A program made the position numbers and the translations under genes. Below are positions 7,113-13,158 of a stretch of DNA of 13,158 bases, in pieces; position 1 is the first letter of the stretch; each line of letters begins with the position of its first letter. The DNA is taken from contig JAUVIT010000013.1 of NCBI GenBank assembly GCA_030592605.1, positions 1 to 13,158 of the forward strand, in the 5' to 3' direction. A model generated the notes under the pieces. That model ran no database searches. It was given only the letters and a program-made list of their open reading frames with translations, and was not told the DNA's origin. Source of the DNA: Bacteroidota bacterium (lineage in GTDB: Bacteria; Bacteroidota; Bacteroidia; Bacteroidales; GCA-2748055).

Positions 7113-8373
7113 TGATTTCAAATTCGGTTCGCTTATTCGTGTTCTCTTTTACAGCTTTGGGAGCCGGATCCGCTTTCTTGTCAGCAGCCGGTGCTGGATC
7201 GCCCGATACTGCGTTTTCATCACTTTCTTTCTCTGGTTCCCCCTCCTCTTCTGGCATCTCTTTGGTTCCCCAGCTCACCGAGAGGATCATTCCGGTGGCC
7301 ATGCTGGTAAAGAAGATAGATGAACCACCCATACTTACCAGGGGAAGGGTCTGACCGGTAACCGGAACCAATCCCACTGCAACAGCCATATTCACAAAGG
7401 CTTGCAATACCAGCCCCATGGAGAGACCAAAGGCCAGGAAGGCCCCGTAGGTACTTTTGCTTCGGCGGATAATCATTCCGGCCCTGAAAAAGAGCCATAG
7501 ATAGAGTGCAATCACCAGGATCCCACCAACCAGGGTGCCATACTCTTCGATGATGATGGCATAAATAAAATCGGAGTAGGGATGAGGCAAAAGGTTACGC
7601 TGCGTACTATTTCCAGGCCCCTTCCCGAAAAGTCCTCCCTGTACAATGGCCACCTTGGCCTGGTCGGCCTGGTAGCTATCGCCTTCACCATCCACATAAT
7701 TCTCGATTCGGTTCTTCCAGGTTGCGATCCTGCCTTCCTTGTTAAGAAGCAGTGCCCCGCCTATAAAAATTGATAAGGCAAAAATCCCCGTAAAGATCAT
7801 TAATCCCAGGTACCTGACCGGAATTCGTCCAACGAACATCAGGCTGAATGCGGTCACAAATACAATCAAAGCCGTGGAAAAATTAGCCGGCAGAATCAGA
7901 GCACAGGTTCCAATAATAGCCAGAGAGATCTTGCCGAACACCCCTTTAAAATCCTTGATGTTATTCTGGTTCACCGAAAGGATCTTGGCCAGATACATCA
8001 CCAGCGCAATCTTGGCAAAATCGGAAGGCTGTATGGTAAGTCCGGTACCCGGAATCTGCAACCAGCGGGTGGCCTCATTGATATTGGTCCCTGCAATCAG
8101 GGTGAGGATCAGTAAGGGAATAGACAGGTAGAGAGCAAAGACAGATACCCTGCTGAAGATACGATAGGGAACCAGGTGTACAAAGAATATGATCAGGACT
8201 CCCAGCAGGATAAACTTGAGCTGGCGGAACAGGTAAAAGAAGGTGTTCCCCGACCGGTGCTGGTATGCCAGCGATCCGGTAGAGCTGTAAACCGACAGGA
8301 GGGATATCACCAGGAGGATCAATACCACCATCCAGATAATCCTATCGCCTTTTATGTACCTTCGTATCTTCAT
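7105..8373 (-). CDS. ftsW: Septal peptidoglycan glycosyltransferase FtsW (SEDS family)
   Basis: Polytopic inner-membrane enzyme that polymerises lipid II at the septum together with FtsI. About ten hydrophobic segments are seen, starting at 12-30. SEDS landmarks include ATRWLQIPG (101-109), IQPSDFAKIA (114-123), and the large extracellular loop with HPYSDFIYAIIIEE (264-277), whose Asp268 fits the catalytic aspartate of the family; PLVSMGGSSIF (344-354) lies before the last segment. After the membrane part, residues 370-422 form a hydrophilic low-complexity tail rich in Glu, Pro, Ala and Lys. RodA is the alternative, but position between murD and murG inside the dcw order favours FtsW. The ATG at 8373 follows the murD stop by 10 nt; murD ends in TGA directly followed by TAA. 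Confidence 0.95.
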   Translation of the reverse strand: MKIRRYIKGDRIIWMVVLILLVISLLSVYSSTGSLAYQHRSGNTFFYLFRQLKFILLGVLIIFFVHLVPYRIFSRVSVFALYLSIPLLILTLIAGTNINEATRWLQIPGTGLTIQPSDFAKIALVMYLAKILSVNQNNIKDFKGVFGKISLAIIGTCALILPANFSTALIVFVTAFSLMFVGRIPVRYLGLMIFTGIFALSIFIGGALLLNKEGRIATWKNRIENYVDGEGDSYQADQAKVAIVQGGLFGKGPGNSTQRNLLPHPYSDFIYAIIIEEYGTLVGGILVIALYLWLFFRAGMIIRRSKSTYGAFLAFGLSMGLVLQAFVNMAVAVGLVPVTGQTLPLVSMGGSSIFFTSMATGMILSVSWGTKEMPEEEGEPEKESDENAVSGDPAPAADKKADPAPKAVKENTNKRTEFEINA

Positions 8374-8383
8374 TTAACAATTA

Positions 8384-9730
8384 TCAGAGTGATCTCACAG
8401 CATCCTTGAACTGTCGTCCACGGTCCTCAAAACTCTCAAAAAGGTCAAAACTGGCACAGGCCGGTGACAGAAGCACGGTTTCCCCATCCCTGGCCAGGTA
8501 GTAGGCAGCCTTCACTGCTTCCTCCATGTTCCCGGACTCAACTATGGATTCAACTTTTCCACTGAATGCTTTCAGGACACGATCATTTTCCTTGCCCAGA
8601 CAAACTATGGCTTTTACCTTATTCTCCACCAGCTTATAGAGCTCGCTGTAATCGTTGCCCTTATCCACTCCCCCAACGATCCAGACTGTAGAGCCTTTTA
8701 CACTTTCCAGGGCATACCAGGTGGAGTTTACATTGGTGGCCTTGGAATCATTGATGAAATTGATCCCGTGAACCTTGGTAACAGTTTCCAGGCGGTGTTC
8801 CACTCCCTGGAAATCCATCAGTGCTTCGCGGATCACATCATTTCGGATCTTCAGAACGTTCCCTGCAATACCGGCAGCCATACTGTTGTAAGTATTGTGT
8901 CTTCCTTTTAGTGCGAGCTCCTGTACAGACATACTGAAGTCCACATCGTCAAATTCAATATGAAGCTCCTCATCATGCTCCACCCAGGCCACATCATGTT
9001 CCTTTTTCTGATAGGCAAAAGGTAGCTGCTCGGCCCTGTTAACAATTTTCTCCAACTCCTTAATGGTGATCTCATCGTCGGAACAGAAGACAAAATATTC
9101 CTCCTCGGTCAAATTCTGAGTCACCCGAAACTTGGAATCCACATAGTTCTGGAAATTATAATCGTAACGGTCGAGGTGATCGGGGGTAATATTGAGCATA
9201 ATAGCAATGTCTGCTTTGAACTGGTACATCCCGTCCAGCTGAAAACTGCTAAGCTCCAGCACGTAGTAATCATAGGCCTCAGTGGCCACCTGGAGAGCAA
9301 AGCTGCGTCCCACATTCCCTGCCATACCCACATTCAGGCCTGCCTTTCGCATCATGTGATGGATCAGCGAGGTGGTGGTGGTCTTCCCATTGCTACCGGT
9401 AACGCAAATCTTCTTGGCATTGGTATAGCGCCCTGCAAACTCAATTTCGGAGATAATCTGGACCTCCTTTTTGCGTAACAGCTTGATAATGGGAGCACTC
9501 TCGGGAATTCCCGGGCTCTTAATCACCTCTGTAGCATTAATGATCAGTCGCTCGGTATGTCCTCCCGATTCATAGATCACCTGGTACTCGTCCAGCAAGT
9601 CCCGGTAAAAAGGTTTGATCTTTCCAGCATCCGAAACAAAAACATCAAATCCTTTTGAGCGGGCCAGTATGGCTGCTCCGGTCCCACTTTCACCTGCACC
9701 AAGGATTACTATACGTTCTCTGTTTTCCAT
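8384..9730 (-). CDS. murD: UDP-N-acetylmuramoyl-L-alanine--D-glutamate ligase MurD
   Basis: Cytoplasmic ATP-dependent ligase that adds D-glutamate to UDP-MurNAc-L-Ala. The N-terminal domain has the nucleotide-type loop IVILGAGESGTGAA (7-20). The central domain shows the ATP loop GSNGKTTTT (112-120), LELSSFQLD (158-166), and NITPDHLDRY (180-189). The C-terminal domain shows NDSKATN (327-333), typical of MurD, GGVDKGND (353-360), and the end motif LSPACASFDLFESFEDRG (421-438), also characteristic of MurD. Length 448 is normal. The ATG at 9730 lies 18 nt after the mraY stop, the widest spacer in the cluster; I see no promoter in it. Confidence 0.98.
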   Translation of the reverse strand: MENRERIVILGAGESGTGAAILARSKGFDVFVSDAGKIKPFYRDLLDEYQVIYESGGHTERLIINATEVIKSPGIPESAPIIKLLRKKEVQIISEIEFAGRYTNAKKICVTGSNGKTTTTSLIHHMMRKAGLNVGMAGNVGRSFALQVATEAYDYYVLELSSFQLDGMYQFKADIAIMLNITPDHLDRYDYNFQNYVDSKFRVTQNLTEEEYFVFCSDDEITIKELEKIVNRAEQLPFAYQKKEHDVAWVEHDEELHIEFDDVDFSMSVQELALKGRHNTYNSMAAGIAGNVLKIRNDVIREALMDFQGVEHRLETVTKVHGINFINDSKATNVNSTWYALESVKGSTVWIVGGVDKGNDYSELYKLVENKVKAIVCLGKENDRVLKAFSGKVESIVESGNMEEAVKAAYYLARDGETVLLSPACASFDLFESFEDRGRQFKDAVRSL

Positions 9731-9748
9731 AGGGTATGTTTTAATATA

Positions 9749-10999
9749 TTATCTCATCTTCAGGGTGACAATTGATATCACCGCCAGCATAATTCCTACA
9801 ATCCAGAACCTGGTCACAATCTTAGGCTCGGGAAATCCTTTCTTCTGGTAATGGTGATGTATAGGTGCCATCAGAAATAATCTTCTGCCTTCACCATATT
9901 TTTGTTTTGTTCGTTTGAACCAGCCAACCTGTAAAATCACCGAGAGGCTCTCTACCAGATATACTCCACATATAATGGGGATCAATAACTCCTTTCGGAT
10001 CACAACAGCAAATACAGCAATTATCCCTCCCAGGGCCAGACTCCCCGTATCGCCCATAAAGACTTGGGCCGGATAGGAGTTATACCATAGAAACCCGATG
10101 GTGGCCCCTATAAATGCACCGGCAAAAATGACCAGTTCACCTGCCTGGGGGATATGCATTATATTCAGGTAATTAGAATAGATGGCGTTTCCCGACAACC
10201 AGGCCAGCACACCCAGAGTAACCCCGATAATTGCCGCCGACCCCGTGGTGAGTCCGTCGAGCCCATCGGTGATATTGGCTCCATTGGAGACCGCTGTCAC
10301 AATAAAAATTACTGCCAGTACAAAGATGATCCATACAAAGTGGTCCGCATACTTCCCACTGAACCAGATCAACCAGGAATAATCGAATTCGTTATTCTTT
10401 ACAAAGGGGATGGTGGTAAGTAAATCCTTGTGTTCCTGGATGATATAGAGGTTCCCAGCCTGATCCACCTGCATCTCCTCGGTCTTGTACTCGTTGAAAT
10501 TTTCCTGGGTAATCTGAATCCGCTCACGAATCATCACATCGTCGCTAAAGTATAGGGTCAATCCTACAATGAGCCCAAGTCCTACCTGTCCAATCACCTT
10601 GAACTTTCCACGCAAGCCTTCCTTGTTCTTTTTGAATACCTTGATGTAATCGTCCAGGAATCCGATCAGCCCCATCCAGACGGTTGCCACCAGCATCAGG
10701 ATAATGTAGATGTTGGTGAGATTGGCAAAGAGCAGCACCGGTATGATAATCGATGCGAGAATTATGATCCCTCCCATAGTGGGTGTGCCCTGCTTCTCAT
10801 TCTGTCCATGGAGTCCCAGGTCACGAACCGACTCTCCAATCTGCTTCCGTTTAAGCATCTTGATGATCCGCTTCCCGAATATCATAGAAATAACCAGGGA
10901 TGTAATGACCGCAAAGGAAGCCCGGAAGGAGAGGTACTGAAACATTCCTGCTCCCGGTAAATCGAACTGCTCAAGGTATTCAAACAGGTGATATATCAT
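9749..10999 (-). CDS. mraY: Phospho-N-acetylmuramoyl-pentapeptide-transferase MraY
   Basis: Integral membrane enzyme that transfers phospho-MurNAc-pentapeptide to undecaprenyl phosphate, forming lipid I. Ten membrane segments are expected and the hydrophobic pattern agrees. Family motifs: [19 protein letters not shown] (59-77), GFLDDYIK with the Asp116-Asp117 pair (113-120), NITDGLDGL (242-250), [12 protein letters not shown] (314-325) and the [11 protein letters not shown] histidine motif (378-388). The protein has 416 residues against about 360 in E. coli. The extra length is mainly an acidic, hydrophilic insert at about 155-207 between the segments ending at 152 and starting near 220, which topology places in the periplasm. 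The ATG at 10999 is 3 nt after the murE stop. WecA-type relatives lack the HHH context seen here. Confidence 0.98.
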   Translation of the reverse strand: MIYHLFEYLEQFDLPGAGMFQYLSFRASFAVITSLVISMIFGKRIIKMLKRKQIGESVRDLGLHGQNEKQGTPTMGGIIILASIIIPVLLFANLTNIYIILMLVATVWMGLIGFLDDYIKVFKKNKEGLRGKFKVIGQVGLGLIVGLTLYFSDDVMIRERIQITQENFNEYKTEEMQVDQAGNLYIIQEHKDLLTTIPFVKNNEFDYSWLIWFSGKYADHFVWIIFVLAVIFIVTAVSNGANITDGLDGLTTGSAAIIGVTLGVLAWLSGNAIYSNYLNIMHIPQAGELVIFAGAFIGATIGFLWYNSYPAQVFMGDTGSLALGGIIAVFAVVIRKELLIPIICGVYLVESLSVILQVGWFKRTKQKYGEGRRLFLMAPIHHHYQKKGFPEPKIVTRFWIVGIMLAVISIVTLKMR

Positions 11000-11002
11000 G
11001 GC

Positions 11003-12454
11003 CTATCCCTTTAAGTTTTGCTTTAAAATCTCCATATCATCAAATGCCTTACGCTCACCGGCAATTTCCTGGGTAAGTTCATGACCCTTACCGGCCACCA
11101 GAATGATATCTTTCTCCCCAGCAATGATGCATGCTGTGCGGATGGCCTCCTCCCGACTCACAATGCGCATGGTGCGATCAAGTGCTTGCTTCGGTACTCC
11201 CTCCATCATCTCATTCAGGATCTCTTCCGGATCCTCATCCCTGGGATTATCGGAGGTGAGGATTACCTTATGACTGGCTCTGGCTACAATCCTTGCCATT
11301 TCCGGACGCTTCCCCCTGTCCCTGTTGCCTCCGGCTCCCACCACAGTGATGATTTCACCACCGGCCACATTGACTTCATGGATGGTATCCAGTACATTTT
11401 GCAGTGCATCCGGGGTATGTGCATAATCCACAATCACGGTGGTCCCTCTGTCACTTTGATATGTCTCGAATCTGCCGGCCACAGGGCTCAGTTCACTTAA
11501 TGCAGCCATCACATCATCGGGATGATGCCCTAGTAAAATGGATGCTCCATATGCACACAGAAGATTTGAAGCATTAAATCTGCCCGGAAGCTTCACCCAC
11601 ACTTCACGACCATTGATCTCCATGGCCGATCCCTCCAGGTGCATTTCGGTGATCTTTCCCCTGAAATCACACACGGAGCGCAGGCTATAGATATGCTGTT
11701 CTGCACGGCTGTTCTGCAGCATAACTAAGCCATTCTTATCATCCCCATTTACCAGGGCAAAAGCAAAATCAGGCAAGCGATCAAAAAAGCGTTTCTTAAC
11801 ATTGAGGTACTCCCTGAAATCCTTGTGGTAATCCAGGTGATCCCGGGTAAGGTTGGTAAAGATTCCGCCGTCAAATTCCAGGCCCTCTACACGTTCCTGG
11901 TCGATGGCATGGGAGCTTACCTCCATAAAGCAGTATTCACAGCCGGCATCCACCATCTCCCGTAGTACTGCATTGATTTGCAAGGGATCGGGTGTGGTGT
12001 GTGTGGCCGGACGGGACTCCTCTCCAATCAAGATCTGAATGGTGGAGATCAGTCCTGCCCTGAATTCCATCCTTTGATGCATCTGGTGTAAGAGCGTGGC
12101 AATGGTGGTCTTTCCATTGGTTCCGGTAATGCCAACCAGACTCAATTCAGTGGAGGGATGACCGTACCATGTGGATGCCATCCGGGCAAGTGCCTTACGG
12201 CTGTCCGGCACGCAAATAAGGGGAATACCTGGATCACCCCTGTCGCCTGCTTCTTCACAGATCAGTGCTGCTGCACCGGAAGCTATGGCCGCATCAATAT
12301 AGTTGTGACCATCGGCCTCTACCCCCCTGATGGCTACAAAGAGATCCCCCTTCCGGACCTCCCGTGAATCGAAAGTGATAGCCCTGATATGGGGATCCTG
12401 ATCTCCGTTTCGAACGGTGATCTCCAAATCCTGTATGATCTCTTTCAGTCTCAA
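11003..12454 (-). CDS. murE: UDP-MurNAc-L-Ala-D-Glu--diaminopimelate ligase MurE
   Basis: Cytoplasmic ATP-dependent ligase adding the third residue of the stem peptide. The N-terminal domain shows ITFDSREVRKGDLFVAIRG (26-44). The central domain has the ATP loop GTNGKTT (111-117), THTTPDP (151-157), EVSSHAID (178-185), NLTRDHLDYH (201-210) and Lys220, which fits the carbamylated lysine. The C-terminal domain has VDYAHTPDAL (342-351) and DNPRDEDP (402-409); DNPR is the known signature for meso-diaminopimelate rather than lysine. Length 483 is normal. The start is TTG at 12454: an in-frame TAG (the ftsI stop) lies immediately upstream, and no ATG or GTG occurs before conserved sequence begins. 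murE therefore continues in the frame of ftsI directly after its stop codon. Confidence 0.97.
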   Translation of the reverse strand: MRLKEIIQDLEITVRNGDQDPHIRAITFDSREVRKGDLFVAIRGVEADGHNYIDAAIASGAAALICEEAGDRGDPGIPLICVPDSRKALARMASTWYGHPSTELSLVGITGTNGKTTIATLLHQMHQRMEFRAGLISTIQILIGEESRPATHTTPDPLQINAVLREMVDAGCEYCFMEVSSHAIDQERVEGLEFDGGIFTNLTRDHLDYHKDFREYLNVKKRFFDRLPDFAFALVNGDDKNGLVMLQNSRAEQHIYSLRSVCDFRGKITEMHLEGSAMEINGREVWVKLPGRFNASNLLCAYGASILLGHHPDDVMAALSELSPVAGRFETYQSDRGTTVIVDYAHTPDALQNVLDTIHEVNVAGGEIITVVGAGGNRDRGKRPEMARIVARASHKVILTSDNPRDEDPEEILNEMMEGVPKQALDRTMRIVSREEAIRTACIIAGEKDIILVAGKGHELTQEIAGERKAFDDMEILKQNLKG

Positions 12455-12463
12455 CTATCCTTC
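12452..12463 (-). promoter_or_regulatory. Stop-start junction with possible ribosome binding site for murE
   Basis: On the minus strand GAAGGA (12463-12458) is followed by the ftsI stop TAG (12457-12455) and then the murE TTG (12454-12452), all without a spacer. GAAGGA resembles a Shine-Dalgarno sequence but is only 3 nt from the TTG, closer than usual, and Bacteroidota generally depend little on such sites. The arrangement suggests that ribosomes finishing ftsI restart at once on murE. The sequence is certain; the mechanism is inferred. Confidence 0.55.
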
Positions 12464-13158
12464 GTTTAAACTCATATTCAGTTTGATAACAGTTCCTTTC
12501 CGAATGGTACTACCCGCTACCTGACTCTGTCCACGTACGGTACCCCTTCCATCGGCCACCACCTTTAATCCTCTGCTTTCCAGCAGGTAGACCGCATCTT
12601 TCAATCCCATATCCACCACATTGGGCACCAGATGAAAGGAGACCTGTCTGGAGGAAGAGATAACTCCCTCCGGAGTACTTCGTGTGGAAACCCACAGGCT
12701 TTCATCTCCATGCTGTTGTAATGTGAGATTGAGGTGTGCAAAAACAGCTGCCAGGTCATCGCCACTGCCACTCTTGGAATAAGGGGCCTGCAGGCTTTGC
12801 TCTGTAAGCAGTCTTTGGTCTTTGTGTAATTCAAAGTCCCTTACATAGATCCGGTCCGTGATCGCCCTGAATATGGGACCAGCCACAACATTCCCGTAAT
12901 AAATCTGTTTAGACGGAGCATTGACTACCACAATGCAAGAGTACTTGGGTTGATCGGCCGGAAAATAACCCACAAATGAAGCCTGGTACAATTTGGTATA
13001 ACCCTCATTACTTACCGACACCTGTGCGGTACCGGTCTTACCGGCAATTTTATAGTGGCTGTTGGCCAGGTTCCTGGCAGTCCCGCTGTCCACCACTCCT
13101 TCCAGCATCGCTTTAATATGACCCAGAGTCTCCCTGGAGCAAATGTGATTATTCAATA
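12455..13158 (-). CDS. ftsI: Septal transpeptidase FtsI (PBP3-type, PASTA-containing), 3' part
   Basis: Class B penicillin-binding protein that cross-links septal peptidoglycan in the periplasm. Only the last 233 codons plus stop lie in the window; the frame is open at the right edge, so the N-terminal membrane anchor and the SxxK and SxN motifs are outside. Visible, counted from the first TTG codon at 13156 (an internal Leu, not the start): the GTA RNL region, then the third active-site motif KTGTAQ (40-45), the end of the transpeptidase domain (to about 105), a linker (108-175), and one PASTA domain (about 176-229) beginning VPNVVDMGLKDAVYLLE. The PASTA end resembles SpoVD-type proteins and is common in Bacteroidota FtsI. 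Position just before murE supports ftsI rather than mrdA. It ends with TAG directly before the murE TTG. Confidence 0.93.
   Translation of the reverse strand, partial: LNNHICSRETLGHIKAMLEGVVDSGTARNLANSHYKIAGKTGTAQVSVSNEGYTKLYQASFVGYFPADQPKYSCIVVVNAPSKQIYYGNVVAGPIFRAITDRIYVRDFELHKDQRLLTEQSLQAPYSKSGSGDDLAAVFAHLNLTLQQHGDESLWVSTRSTPEGVISSSRQVSFHLVPNVVDMGLKDAVYLLESRGLKVVADGRGTVRGQSQVAGSTIRKGTVIKLNMSLNEG

Noticed and set aside
7113..7121. Upstream TTG start for murG
   Set aside because: It would add only three residues; the ATG at 7112 gives a normal MurG N terminus and overlaps the ftsW end neatly.
1..13158. A new defence, mobile or biosynthetic system
   Set aside because: Apart from the fucosidase gene and a short intergenic gap, every part of the window is explained by intact conserved dcw genes. 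I saw no CRISPR array, tRNA, rRNA, transposase, attachment site or unexplained open frame.

Overview
The window is a long stretch of the division and cell wall (dcw) cluster of a member of the Bacteroidota, followed by one unrelated glycoside hydrolase gene. Every gene I can support lies on the minus strand, so the window reads biologically from right to left. Several things point to Bacteroidota: MraY of about 416 residues with a periplasmic insert, FtsZ ending in the tail NSYLHDNVD, FtsI with a C-terminal PASTA domain, murC joined directly to ftsQ with no murB or ddl between them, and a lipoprotein fucosidase of the type common in this phylum. I cannot place it more finely; a Bacteroidales or Marinilabiliales-like organism is a guess.

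Layout in transcription order: ftsI (3' part, 13158-12455), murE (12454-11003), mraY (10999-9749), murD (9730-8384), ftsW (8373-7105), murG (7112-5997), murC (6000-4627), ftsQ (4627-3875), ftsA (3870-2539), ftsZ (2525-1086). A 129-base intergenic stretch with a long imperfect hairpin follows, then the 5' part of a GH29 alpha-L-fucosidase lipoprotein gene (956 to the window edge). Neighbouring dcw genes either overlap (ftsW/murG 8 nt, murG/murC 4 nt, murC/ftsQ 1 nt) or are separated by 0 to 18 nt. No internal promoter or terminator is visible, so this looks like one operon.

The genes form one pathway. MurC, MurD and MurE add L-Ala, D-Glu and a diamino acid to UDP-MurNAc; the DNPR motif in MurE predicts meso-diaminopimelate. 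MraY and MurG make lipid I and lipid II at the inner membrane. FtsW polymerises lipid II and FtsI cross-links it at the septum. FtsQ links the periplasmic division complex, and FtsA anchors the FtsZ ring to the membrane. All recognisable catalytic motifs are intact and no gene is broken.

I looked for an undescribed system and did not find one. The points worth a second look are modest: ftsI and murE lie in one reading frame separated only by a single UAG followed by a UUG start; a 21-base-pair imperfect hairpin begins at the ftsZ stop codon; FtsZ carries a second tail beyond its usual FtsA-binding peptide; MraY has a roughly 50-residue periplasmic insert; and a sugar hydrolase directly follows the division operon.
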